Shown: positions 35,415-42,374 of the stretch, piece by piece
Layout of the letters: each line of letters begins with the position of its first letter
Numbering within the stretch: the stretch's first letter is position 1
Assembly (NCBI RefSeq): GCF_003515775.1
Contig: NZ_QWEI01000009.1
Coordinates: forward strand, 105,381-147,924
Direction: 5' to 3'
Length of the DNA: 42,544 nt
DNA from: Ureibacillus yapensis
Lineage (GTDB): Bacteria > Bacillota > Bacilli > Bacillales_A > Planococcaceae
Program-made: the position numbers and the translations under genes
Notes under the pieces: generated by a model
Seen by the model: only the letters and a program-made list of their open reading frames with translations
Database searches by the model: none
What the model was told of the DNA's origin: nothing

Positions 35415-35531
35415 TTAAGAAGTTCTTGAAATGAATCCTTCATCTTGCACTTTATAAGATTCACCTTCAACCATTAGTGATCCATTTTCATTAATCGATA
35501 AGTGATAAACTCTGTCAGTATAATGGATTAT
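35415..35531 (-). CDS. Possible 38-residue protein with a non-standard start
   Basis: In the minus strand a frame of 38 codons ends at TAA 35415-35417. It reads ...TDRVYHLSINENGSLMVEGE... and then S-Y-K-V-Q-D-E-G-F-I-S-R-T-S, which looks like real coding sequence. A strong GGGAGGAG site stands at the expected distance, but the codon there (35529-35531) is ATA, not ATG, GTG or TTG; the frame has a stop right before. Either a rare ATA start is used, or a base change has broken or misread the start. Family not recognised. Confidence 0.4.
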   Translation of the reverse strand: MIHYTDRVYHLSINENGSLMVEGESYKVQDEGFISRTS

Positions 35532-35549
35532 AAATCACTCCTCCCTTTC

Positions 35550-35590
35550 CATGAAGAAAGACGCATTTCCAATTTCAGAAACGCGCCCTT
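35550..35590. repeat. Dispersed hairpin repeat copy
   Basis: ATGAAGAAAGACGCATTTCC on the left and GAAACGCGCCC on the right; the left arm is nearly identical to that at 282-297. Confidence 0.5.
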
Positions 35591-35604
35591 AACTGATAAC
35601 AGCA

Positions 35605-35642
35605 ATAATCGAGCCAGAACGTTAAGTCCCTGACTCGATTAT
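35605..35642. terminator. Terminator-like hairpin before the DUF1232 gene end
   Basis: ATAATCGAG-C-CAG and CTG-A-CTCGATTAT pair over a 12-base loop with one mismatch; a T-rich tract follows on the plus strand. It lies about 80 bases past the DUF1232 stop codon. Confidence 0.55.
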
Positions 35643-35724
35643 ATTCTTTTTCAATAGTAAATAAACGGATGCTCACTCTCATCCATTTTCCTCGTACACC
35701 ATAAATTAAAAACCATATTCTGAG

Positions 35725-36171
35725 CTAGATTTCTTTTTTGGGTCTGAAATTATCCTCTATTTCATTATTCCCATCATAATTTTCACCAAAAATCTTCTTC
35801 ATTCGTTCATGCGCTTCTTGTTTTATTGAATCATCAATGTGGGCTTTAATTTTATTTAATGCATAAATGATTACCATTGTATCATCTGCATATCCAGCCA
35901 ACGGAATGAAGTCTGGTATAACATCTAGAGGTAGAATTAGGTAACCCAGCGCACCTGCTATAGTCAACTTAGTTGAATTAGGGGTATTGGGGCTTTTAAA
36001 TGCATAGAATAAAAGTAGGCTATAATAGGAAATTTTAACTCCCATTTTCTTAGCATATTTGAGAAGTTTTTTAACATATTTATTTTCGGAAAAATGTTTT
36101 TCCTTCCCTTTAATTGCTTCAGTAGAATCAAATTTTTCCAATTCTTTGTCATAATCTTTTTCTTCAGACAC
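35725..36171 (-). CDS. YkvA family protein (DUF1232)
   Basis: A 148-residue protein. The DUF1232 core A-G-A-L-G-Y-L-I-L-P-L-D-V-I-P-D-F-I-P and G-Y-A-D-D-T-M-V lies at about residues 72-100 and is hydrophobic, suggesting membrane association. The N-terminus and C-terminus are highly charged. Function unknown across the family. The start is a GTG at 36171, five bases after AGGGAGAAG. It is a single gene. Confidence 0.85.
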   Translation of the reverse strand: MSEEKDYDKELEKFDSTEAIKGKEKHFSENKYVKKLLKYAKKMGVKISYYSLLLFYAFKSPNTPNSTKLTIAGALGYLILPLDVIPDFIPLAGYADDTMVIIYALNKIKAHIDDSIKQEAHERMKKIFGENYDGNNEIEDNFRPKKEI

Positions 36172-36331
36172 GTTATCTTCTCCCTAATATTCCTGAATTT
36201 CCTTACCCTTGTATAAACGTTTTTATTCTAATCTTGTTCCTAGGCTACAGATATTATCCCGATTTTACCGAGTTTATTTTTACGAAGCACAACTCTATCG
36301 AACAAACCATAGTTGAGAATCAATAAATTTA

Positions 36332-36546
36332 ATGCTATCAATGGAAGTAAGTTCCTATCAACATAAAACTGTCTCGTTTCTTTTAAATATTAAGGGTAGA
36401 GGAATTGTATTGATTTTAAAGGCATTTTCCACAAAAGAGAGATTCAGTGGTTTCACCCACACCCTGAGCGTACTTTTGAGGAAAATCATGTTGAATCCAT
36501 AGAAGATCTAGTACATGAGATGATGGATGACCACTTAAATCGCTAA
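36332..36546 (+). pseudogene. YheE-like (DUF5342-type) small gene with a frameshift
   Basis: From 36412 the plus strand reads DFKGIFHKREIQWFHPHPER and then ...V-E-S-I-E-D-L-V-H-E-M-M-D-D-H-L-N-R to a TAA at 36544. This has the pattern of the small Bacillus YheE/DUF5342 proteins: G-I-F-H-K...I-x-W...P-x-P and a closing helix with H-E-M-M. The matching N-terminal part, H-K-T-V-S-F-L-L-N-I-K-G, is in another frame from an ATG at 36332. Adding one T in GTATTGATTTT (36408-36417) joins the two. The start is not well supported by a binding site. Family call is moderate. Confidence 0.5.
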
Positions 36547-36993
36547 CATTTAAAAGGCTATCCAATCTCCATCTAATTCACTATTAGACCAATTTGGGGG
36601 TTAACTAGATCTATGTCATAAGTACTCCCATTCTGAGAGCGCAATTCTATTATAGAAATGCGCTCCATTTGTTTAATTTGTTCAATATCCCCCACTGACT
36701 TCCAGCTGTACGTTATCCTATCCAGATTCAGAGTGACCAAAAGCTTCCACTGTTTTTCAACTTTACTGCCTCTCTAGTACTATAAGCAATTCAACAAAAA
36801 GCTCATTGGATACTAACTTAAAAGATATCATTGTTTTCGTTAATCAGAAAAATTGATGGGTAAAGAATGGGAGGCAGTAAATCATAGAGAGACCATGGTG
36901 CGTACAGTCGACTGCTGATAAATAACTGAAGAGAATTAAAGGTTATAGGCAGCAAAATATGAAACAATTGCTAAGTTAGGTGGTTTGATATGT
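36547..36993. other. Intergenic region with one hairpin
   Basis: About 450 bases. A strong hairpin lies at 36637-36665. The remainder is without coding signal, but a promoter for the DUF202 gene should lie in its last part. Confidence 0.5.
36637..36665. repeat. Dispersed hairpin repeat copy
   Basis: GAGCGCAATTCT (36637-36648) pairs with AGAAATGCGCTC (36654-36665), one mismatch and a five-base loop. It lies about 90 bases past the YheE-like gene and is the most symmetric of the GAGCGC-type copies. Confidence 0.6.
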
Positions 36994-37395
36994 ATGAAAT
37001 TTGAAAATCAGAATAAAGAACAAGAAGAAAATCAACTGGAATTTGCTCAGCAGCATTTGGCCAATGAACGCACGTATTTAGCTTGGCTACGGACCGCAAT
37101 AAACGTCACAGGAATTGGTTTTGTAATTGTTTCTTTCCATTTATCCATTGGGCAAAGCCATCGAGTAGTAGACTTTCTGGCTGTGCTGCTTACTATCCTA
37201 TCCAGCGTGGCTGGTTTTTGTCTCATTATAAATTCAGCTGTCCAATATTTCAGAAAGCGAAAACAAATTCAGGCACAACGCTTTCATTCTTCCCATGTGT
37301 CTATCATAGTGGCGTCACTGGTTTTGCTTACCGTGGTTCTCGTCGCTACTGTCTATATTTTAATCCAATTTATGCATGTTGAGGAGAGCATTTAA
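36994..37395 (+). CDS. DUF202 family membrane protein (second copy)
   Basis: A 133-residue protein whose N-terminus carries AQQHLANERTYLAWLRTA, almost identical to the DUF202 protein at 26519-26902, followed by three hydrophobic segments. Outside the signature the two differ widely, so they are old paralogues or independently acquired. I choose ATG 36994, ten bases after AGGTGG, over the TTG at 36985 that sits next to the site. The stop codon overlaps the ATG of the next short gene (TAATG). Confidence 0.85.
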   Translation: MKFENQNKEQEENQLEFAQQHLANERTYLAWLRTAINVTGIGFVIVSFHLSIGQSHRVVDFLAVLLTILSSVAGFCLIINSAVQYFRKRKQIQAQRFHSSHVSIIVASLVLLTVVLVATVYILIQFMHVEESI

Positions 37396-37544
37396 TGGAT
37401 CTTAATGAAGGAGAAGCCTTATTGATAAGGCCTGTATGGAAACGCTGTACTTGGAAGATCTTACATTATTACCGGTACCTTCTTCTTGATTTCCCTAAAT
37501 TCGAAAAGCAAACAAACAAAGGGCTCCTAAATTCTAAAATTTAA
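37395..37544 (+). CDS. 49-residue basic protein coupled to the DUF202 gene
   Basis: An ATG at 37395 overlaps the DUF202 stop as TAATG, and a GAGGAG site lies eight bases upstream inside the DUF202 coding end, the usual form of translational coupling. The product begins MDLNEGEALLIRPVWKRCTW, is rich in Lys, Arg and aromatic residues, and has a short hydrophobic patch (H-Y-Y-R-Y-L-L-L). Family not recognised; I know of no such partner for DUF202 proteins. A clear terminator follows 30 bases later. Confidence 0.5.
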   Translation: MDLNEGEALLIRPVWKRCTWKILHYYRYLLLDFPKFEKQTNKGLLNSKI

Positions 37545-37574
37545 TAAATTGATCTCTATTCGACCGATTTTGAA

Positions 37575-37615
37575 GGAGCGAAGAAGTACTTTATTGGCAT
37601 CTTCGCTCCCTTTTT
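37575..37615 (+). terminator. Terminator of the DUF202 unit
   Basis: GGAGCGAAGA (37575-37584) pairs with TCTTCGCTCC (37600-37609), then CTTTTTGG. Confidence 0.9.
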
Positions 37616-37732
37616 GGCTTTAATAGTGTATCACTAAAAACGGATACTGTAGTTTAAAACGCAAGCGCCATTGAGAGGAAGATCAGCTATGGAGAAGAGA
37701 AAGAACACTGATTTTATATCCCTTGTTCAAAC

Positions 37733-38308
37733 CTATTCCTCATCCGGTTTCGTATTAAAGTATTCAATTATTTTATCAGCTGCTTGTTCAGCTGTTAGAT
37801 TTGTTACATCTAGTTGAAAATAATGTTTATCTTTTATTTCTCCAGGCAATGAATTTAATCGATGTGTTCTAAAAGATTCAAGTAATTCATTTTCGGAATG
37901 TTCCAGATTCCGTTTCGAGGGTTTTTTCGCTAATCGATTTTCAGTTTTATTTCTACGTAGCCTTTCTTCCAAATCTGCCGATAGTTCAACGAAAAAAATA
38001 TCGATCCCCTTAGATAAAAATATTTCTTTATATCCATTAATTTCTTCAACATCTTGCGGTATATCAAAAGCCATTACGAATGTAAAAATTAGTCCTTTCA
38101 CTTCCGACTGCTTAACCATTTCATTGAATATAGCTGTTCTAAATTGAGTGGAAAGTTGAAAAGTAGCTGGCACCCAACCTAAAAATGGTTGAATCAGCTC
38201 CAATGTCATGTGATTATGCAACAATGGTAAATCTAGTTTTTTTGATATTTCTTCACCGATTGTCATTTTTCCTACGGCCTGCGGTCCACTTATAAAGAAT
38301 ACTTTCAA
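37733..38308 (-). CDS. P-loop kinase-like ATPase
   Basis: A 191-residue protein with an N-terminal Walker A motif (residues 8-15, GPQAVGKMT region) following beta strand KVFFIS, a nucleoside-kinase-like H-N-H-M-T segment, and a lid-like stretch rich in Arg and Lys (L-R-R-N-K-T-E-N-R-L). This resembles the shikimate/adenylate kinase-like AAA proteins often called AAA family ATPase or zeta-toxin-like in Bacilli; no substrate can be assigned. The start is a TTG at 38308, nine bases after AGGAGG. It stands next to a small membrane gene on the same strand with a 59-base gap. Confidence 0.75.
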   Translation of the reverse strand: MKVFFISGPQAVGKMTIGEEISKKLDLPLLHNHMTLELIQPFLGWVPATFQLSTQFRTAIFNEMVKQSEVKGLIFTFVMAFDIPQDVEEINGYKEIFLSKGIDIFFVELSADLEERLRRNKTENRLAKKPSKRNLEHSENELLESFRTHRLNSLPGEIKDKHYFQLDVTNLTAEQAADKIIEYFNTKPDEE

Positions 38309-38367
38309 TTCTAACTGCCTCCTAAAGACAACATCTACAACAATTTTTAATTAGACCCTCTATACAT

Positions 38368-38613
38368 TTAAAACACTGATAAAAAAATAATAGCTGTACC
38401 ACTAAGTACTAACAATATTCCTAAACTAAACGCCCATCCTATGATACTTTCAAAATTTATAAAGCTAATAAACGCGATCGGATAAATGAAGATTTTTTTA
38501 TAGAAAGGTTGCCCTCTAATGCACTGTGTTTCTTCTTTAAATTCAAAGTAACCTATTGGAATTAAAACGATCCCTATTAAAAGTGCTACAATACCAATTG
38601 CTATATAATCCAT
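38368..38613 (-). CDS. Small membrane protein, family unknown
   Basis: An 81-residue protein with two hydrophobic segments (about 4-23 and 56-79) flanking a charged middle E-F-K-E-E-T-Q-C-I-R-G-Q-P-F-Y-K-K. No family recognised. The ATG follows GAGGGG by ten bases. It lies upstream of the P-loop kinase-like gene and may share its transcript. Confidence 0.65.
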   Translation of the reverse strand: MDYIAIGIVALLIGIVLIPIGYFEFKEETQCIRGQPFYKKIFIYPIAFISFINFESIIGWAFSLGILLVLSGTAIIFLSVF

Positions 38614-38811
38614 CTATTATTATCCCCTCAATTTACTCTTAGGCTTATAAATCCGCCTCGTTAACTCAGGTATATTTAACTCAATCTTATCTTTATTTTA
38701 ACATTAATATCCAATTTGCTGGCAGAGTTTTATTCCATTCCGATTTTGAACACAAGTTCTTCTTTAAACTTAACCAATCTAGAATTCATAAAAAACATCC
38801 ATAAGTGCTGT

Positions 38812-38922
38812 CTAAGGTTTTCGATCATTATTTCTCAACAGCTCATGAATTTGCACTTTGTCTAAAAACACGTTAGGTATAACAATATCCGTAACTACTT
38901 GAAATTCCCGATAATTTTTCCC
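38812..38922 (-). pseudogene. Possible remnant of a lost gene
   Basis: The minus strand reads 36 codons from after a TAA to a TAG: ...REFQVVTDIVIPNVFLDK and then V-Q-I-H-E-L-L-R-N-N. The composition looks like coding DNA, but there is no start or binding site and no family is recognised. A further open piece lies at about 38717-38765. Weak call. Confidence 0.25.
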
Positions 38923-38927
38923 TTAGT

Positions 38928-38953
38928 GTTTGAAAGTATTAAATAAAGGTTAT
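38928..38953 (+). promoter_or_regulatory. Candidate SigB promoter of the GlsB-like gene
   Basis: GTTTGA (38928-38933), a 14-base spacer and GGTTAT (38948-38953); SigB consensus is GTTTAA and GGGTAT with 12-15 bases. The start codon is 49 bases downstream. Confidence 0.6.
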
Positions 38954-39001
38954 AAAACACTATAGCTAAATAATTAAACTATAAAATAGGAGATGAATAG
39001 T

Positions 39002-39256
39002 ATGAGTTTCATTTGGTTTTTAATAATTGGCGGGATTCTCGGTTGGCTTGCAGGTATGATTTTGGGAAAAGATGTCCCAGGTGGAATTATTGGTAATATA
39101 ATCGCAGGTATTATCGGTGCATGGATTGGTGGTATGCTTCTAGGAGATTGGGGACCTAAAGTTTCTGATTTCTACATCTTCCCTGCTATCATTGGAGCAA
39201 TTATACTTGTATTCATTGTGAGCTTAATTATGAAATCATTGCGTAAAGCTTCGTAA
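39002..39256 (+). CDS. GlsB/YeaQ/YmgE family stress response membrane protein
   Basis: An 84-residue membrane protein of the transglycosylase-associated family. Three hydrophobic segments rich in Gly carry the conserved I-I-G-G-I-L-G-W-L-A-G, P-G-G-I-I-G-N-I-I-A-G-I-I-G-A and a final I-I-G-A-I-I-L-V-F-I. Members are induced by general stress; the exact role is unknown. The start at ATG 39002 follows AGGAG by nine bases; the first ATG directly abuts that site. A candidate SigB promoter lies upstream and a strong terminator downstream. Confidence 0.9.
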   Translation: MSFIWFLIIGGILGWLAGMILGKDVPGGIIGNIIAGIIGAWIGGMLLGDWGPKVSDFYIFPAIIGAIILVFIVSLIMKSLRKAS

Positions 39257-39332
39257 CGCTAGATAAACTTTTAGTTTATTACTAACGGTTAAGTGAATCA
39301 TATGTAAGCAGCAATAAATGGTGACTTTAATT

Positions 39333-39380
39333 AAAAAGCGGCCTTCCACAATCTAATCTGTGGAGGACCGCTTTTTCTTT
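39333..39380 (+). terminator. Terminator of the GlsB-like gene
   Basis: AAAAAGCGG-C-CTTCCACA and TGTGGAGG-AC-CGCTTTTT form a long stem with small bulges; T tract included in the 3' arm, so it may also work in reverse. Confidence 0.88.
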
Positions 39381-39502
39381 GTTCTTATATTTAGCATTCC
39401 TTGGCTAATAGTTGGCTTGTCGGAAATAGTACAGGACCACGTATTTTAGGCACATATCCATATTTGGAGTTGCGCCCAATATAAATTCACTCGTCTGATT
39501 TT

Positions 39503-39685
39503 TTATTGCCTTTCACTTTCTTTATAATAGTTTTTGCTCACTTCCAATTTTTTCATTTCTAACTCTATCTTTTTTTCTTCCAGCTCTATCTCCTTCTTTT
39601 TAACCTCATTTTCCTGTTTCTTAACATATCCATAACAGATAAGATAAAGCCCCACAATGATTGTAATGTAAAACAAGAAATCCAT
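39503..39685 (-). CDS. Small membrane protein with coiled-coil tail
   Basis: A 60-residue protein: one membrane segment (residues 3-21) followed by a highly charged Lys/Glu helix (K-K-K-E-I-E-L-E-E-K-K-I-E-L-E-M) with a heptad pattern, typical of a membrane-anchored coiled coil. Family not recognised. The start has an ideal AGGAGGG site at seven bases. Its layout, one helix plus a charged tail, resembles the 63-residue protein at 18749-18940, though the sequences are not alike. Confidence 0.7.
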   Translation of the reverse strand: MDFLFYITIIVGLYLICYGYVKKQENEVKKKEIELEEKKIELEMKKLEVSKNYYKESERQ

Positions 39686-39777
39686 TTCATTCCCTCCTAA
39701 TTAAAATTATCCTAGCAGCGACTACGAAGCCAACCAAGTTCGAGGACCGTTGTTCAACATAATGGGGATCTCAAGTT

Positions 39778-39811
39778 AAAAAAGACGTGATTCCCTTACA
39801 AGAATCACGTC
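39778..39811 (-). terminator. Terminator of the lipoprotein gene
   Basis: On the minus strand, GACGTGATTC and GAATCACGTC pair perfectly with an eight-base loop, followed by TTTTTT. Confidence 0.92.
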
Positions 39812-39844
39812 CTTTCGTTCAACGGCAAGCTTTATAATACAATT

Positions 39845-40693
39845 TTACTGAAGCTGTATGGCAACAGCATAACCTGAGGCCGGCAGTGATTCCTCAATCA
39901 TTCCATCTGTCCAAACCGCCACGTTATCGCCTATATTTAGTTGTTCTGCTCCAATCTTGTTGCCATTTCGATCTCGAATCACGGTGGCACTGTTTACCGA
40001 GGCATAGATTTGATTCTCAATCAAGAATACCAGGCTCTCGCCTTCCCTTTTCTCCATGATTGTCCCAACAATATAAGGTTCTGCTGTTGGAAGCCCGTGC
40101 TCATCGACTGTAGCCATGACGCCCTCTTCGATTCTAACAATCTCCTCATGTCCAGCGGTAATCTCAGCAAGCAACTCCTCATTGAGATCTTCGCGTGCCG
40201 ACACATAAAGATCAATTCGGTTTTCCTTTTCGTTCGTTCCAAATGAAGATACTCGGCGGTCTGTAACGATTAACTCTTCATGAGCTGCACTTAATTGTTC
40301 CGCTATCTTTTCTAACGTTTGGTAAGAGTACGTTGCAGTCTTTAGTTTGACACGATATTCCCCTTCGTTTTTGCCCATTTGCTTCGAATAATCTTTAAGG
40401 CCTTCTGCCACTTCTTGAAGCGGGTATAACTCTTGAATTAAGATCACAAAATGTTTAAATGGTTCATGTTCCATATAGAGCCCTGAATAGGCATTTTTAT
40501 CGAGCTTCTCAGCAACATAACCACGTATCAGTTCAACAGCTTCCTCATCCGTTGCTGCTGCAATCGTCATTTCCACTTCTACGTGTGCCGACTGTTCCCT
40601 ACCTTGCTCGTCCTTGGATATTATGTTTTTTTCTCCTTGTCCACAGGCAGATAAAATCAATGCAACTAAAGTAAACAATACTATCTTTTTCAA
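39845..40693 (-). CDS. Lipoprotein of unknown function
   Basis: A 282-residue protein. A Lys-Lys start and hydrophobic stretch end in the lipobox L-S-A-C with Cys17, so it should be anchored outside the membrane. The mature part is acidic, alpha/beta, with sequence A-T-D-E-E-A-V-E-L-I-R-G-Y-V and a C-terminal domain of about 90 residues that resembles small beta-barrel domains (Y-I-V-G-T-I-M-E-K-R). Family not recognised. I choose the TTG at 40693, eight bases after GGAGG; longer forms would put Arg and acidic residues before the signal peptide. Confidence 0.8.
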   Translation of the reverse strand: MKKIVLFTLVALILSACGQGEKNIISKDEQGREQSAHVEVEMTIAAATDEEAVELIRGYVAEKLDKNAYSGLYMEHEPFKHFVILIQELYPLQEVAEGLKDYSKQMGKNEGEYRVKLKTATYSYQTLEKIAEQLSAAHEELIVTDRRVSSFGTNEKENRIDLYVSAREDLNEELLAEITAGHEEIVRIEEGVMATVDEHGLPTAEPYIVGTIMEKREGESLVFLIENQIYASVNSATVIRDRNGNKIGAEQLNIGDNVAVWTDGMIEESLPASGYAVAIQLQ

Positions 40694-40801
40694 CGAAATC
40701 GCCTCCATACTGAATGAGTCGGGCTCAGCGACTTTTCGTTTCATGTTCTATCTAAAGATATTAAGAATTATTTAATCTGTGACGTTAGGCTGCAGTACAA
40801 A

Positions 40802-41179
40802 TCAAAGAATTACTCCCGAAAATTCTCCTTTTAATACTTCTTTTTCATGCTGGTTTACACATAAAAAGGATGCAATTATAGCGAATCTATTTTTTTCATC
40901 TTTTTCATACTTTTCAATTTTCACCGAACAAGTGATGGTATCCCCTGTAAACACAGGTCTGACAAACACAAAATTCATCGTACGAGCCAGCACGTTATGC
41001 TCTCCCCCTATTTTTGTTGGCAAAGTTGCCGTTAACAGTCCTTGAATCACAAGTCTCCCTTGCTCGTCCGGTGTTCGATGATGAATCCCTTCGTCACCTG
41101 AAATTTCCGTAAATAATTCAACATCCCTTGTTGAAAAAGTGCGATGAAACGATATGATATCTCCTACTTTTAATGACAT
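40802..41179 (-). CDS. MaoC-like hotdog hydratase
   Basis: A 125-residue single-hotdog protein of the MaoC/R-specific enoyl-CoA hydratase group. The catalytic pair is present: Asp29 and His34 in S-G-D-E-G-I-H-H, spaced as in PhaJ (D-x4-H), although the usual Asn-Pro between them is Gly-Ile. The V-R-P-V-F-x-G-D-T-I strand is typical for the fold. The substrate may be an acyl-CoA or acyl carrier protein thioester, or it may be a non-catalytic relative. The start follows AGAGGGAG. No fatty acid genes lie next to it. Confidence 0.82.
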   Translation of the reverse strand: MSLKVGDIISFHRTFSTRDVELFTEISGDEGIHHRTPDEQGRLVIQGLLTATLPTKIGGEHNVLARTMNFVFVRPVFTGDTITCSVKIEKYEKDEKNRFAIIASFLCVNQHEKEVLKGEFSGVIL

Positions 41180-41308
41180 TTAACTCTCCCTCTTAAGGTA
41201 TTGTAATTACAATATTCATTACCGTTCTAATCCATTCTATATACTGCGTACTTTCCACTTTAGAAGCCGGCCAATTATGGCAATCACTAAAACATATTCT
41301 CGGTATTT

Positions 41309-41626
41309 TTAGTAATTTGCCGTTTTGTTACGATATACAATCAAAGTTAGTGCATTTAATATGATTGTAAAACCGAGAAGAACTGCTGCAGCTAACACTA
41401 CAACACCTGTTATGTCCATTAATGCAGACCAATCCTCACTCTTGACTAAATGATAATGATAGAAAATCTGAAACATAAGTGAAATAGCACAGGCACTGAG
41501 ACTCAAAACTAAAAGAATTGTCCAATTCTTATATTCGTGCTTTTTATAACTCATAAGATTAATTACAGGAAGTATCCAAGCCATCAGCCCAAGTACGAGA
41601 CTGCCAAGGTTTAGTAAACCAATCAT
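41309..41626 (-). CDS. Small four-helix membrane protein
   Basis: A 105-residue protein with about three hydrophobic segments (roughly 5-26, 36-56 and 70-97), and a mid-loop Y-H-Y-H-L-V-K-S-E-D-W-S-A-L-M-D-I-T-G-V. It matches the general look of conserved hypothetical Bacillus membrane proteins, but I cannot name the family with confidence. The start has a strong AAAGGAG site. It is a single gene on the minus strand. Confidence 0.7.
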   Translation of the reverse strand: MIGLLNLGSLVLGLMAWILPVINLMSYKKHEYKNWTILLVLSLSACAISLMFQIFYHYHLVKSEDWSALMDITGVVVLAAAVLLGFTIILNALTLIVYRNKTANY

Positions 41627-41881
41627 TGTGTAATCTCCTTTGTATTTTTTACTTCTTCATTCTTGTCTAATAATAGGAGACGGTGAATTTTATCAGAAGT
41701 TTCCAATTTTACATAAATGCAGTATGTGAACCTGACGTCTGTAAAAGAATAAATTTAAATTGCAAAGAAGTATTCTACTAGATAAATACATAAATTTGTT
41801 TTAAAAAATAACTACTTCATTGGTACATAAAATTCCTGTTTCTGCAAAAAGCTATAAAAATAAAAAACGGAGACAAACGTG

Positions 41882-42295
41882 ATGAAAAAAATACTAATAC
41901 TCTTCTTATTAATCAATCTACTTACGATAAACTCTGTATTGGGAAAAGCAACGATTGAAATTCCACCTCAAAATCGACCGCCGAGTGTAATGGAATTAGC
42001 ATTTTTACGTGAATTGGGTCCATCTATTCTGAAGGCAATGAGTACGCATGGGCAGCTCCAATTATTCACCTCTGAACGAATAGAAAAAATTGAACGGAAT
42101 ATTGAGAACGACTACTACGATATATCAGTGAGAGTTGCCGGTTACGAAGGCGCGATCAATCCACCTTATAAACTAATTCGAATTACTTTCCGTGTACCTG
42201 GCAAGGATTATAAAAATGAGTTGGATGTGATTTCATATAAGGCAACAGACATCACGCCTGAGGAATTTGTTAAATTATCCGAATTTGCAAGATAG
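41882..42295 (+). CDS. DUF3888 domain-containing secreted protein
   Basis: A 137-residue protein. The N-terminus is a cleavable signal peptide: two Lys then about 16 hydrophobic residues, with likely cleavage near S-V-L-G-K. The mature domain has the DUF3888 features: L-A-F-L-R-E-L-G-P-S-I-L-K-A, then V-R-V-A-G-Y-E-G-A-I-N-P-P-Y and I-R-I-T-F-R-V. Function unknown; exported by Bacillales. The start may be GTG 41879 or ATG 41882; GGAG lies six or nine bases upstream. A tandem repeat array begins 80 bases after its stop. Confidence 0.85.
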   Translation: MKKILILFLLINLLTINSVLGKATIEIPPQNRPPSVMELAFLRELGPSILKAMSTHGQLQLFTSERIEKIERNIENDYYDISVRVAGYEGAINPPYKLIRITFRVPGKDYKNELDVISYKATDITPEEFVKLSEFAR

Positions 42296-42374
42296 CATCT
42301 TTGAAAAGATAACCAAAAAAGGCACAATTCCTTGTATGGGCAAGGCAAAACGGTAAATATAACTTGTTTTAATG
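42296..42374. other. Leader of the tandem repeat array
   Basis: A short gap; AAAACGGT (42347-42354) forms a perfect inverted repeat with ACCGTTTT at the start of the first repeat unit (42375-42382). Confidence 0.5.

Larger units (their letters stand above)
38614..39001. other. Intergenic region with gene debris and a SigB promoter
   Basis: About 390 bases between divergent genes. Its left part contains a coding-like minus-strand fragment (38812-38922); its right part contains a candidate SigB promoter (38928-38953) for the GlsB-like gene. Confidence 0.5.
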
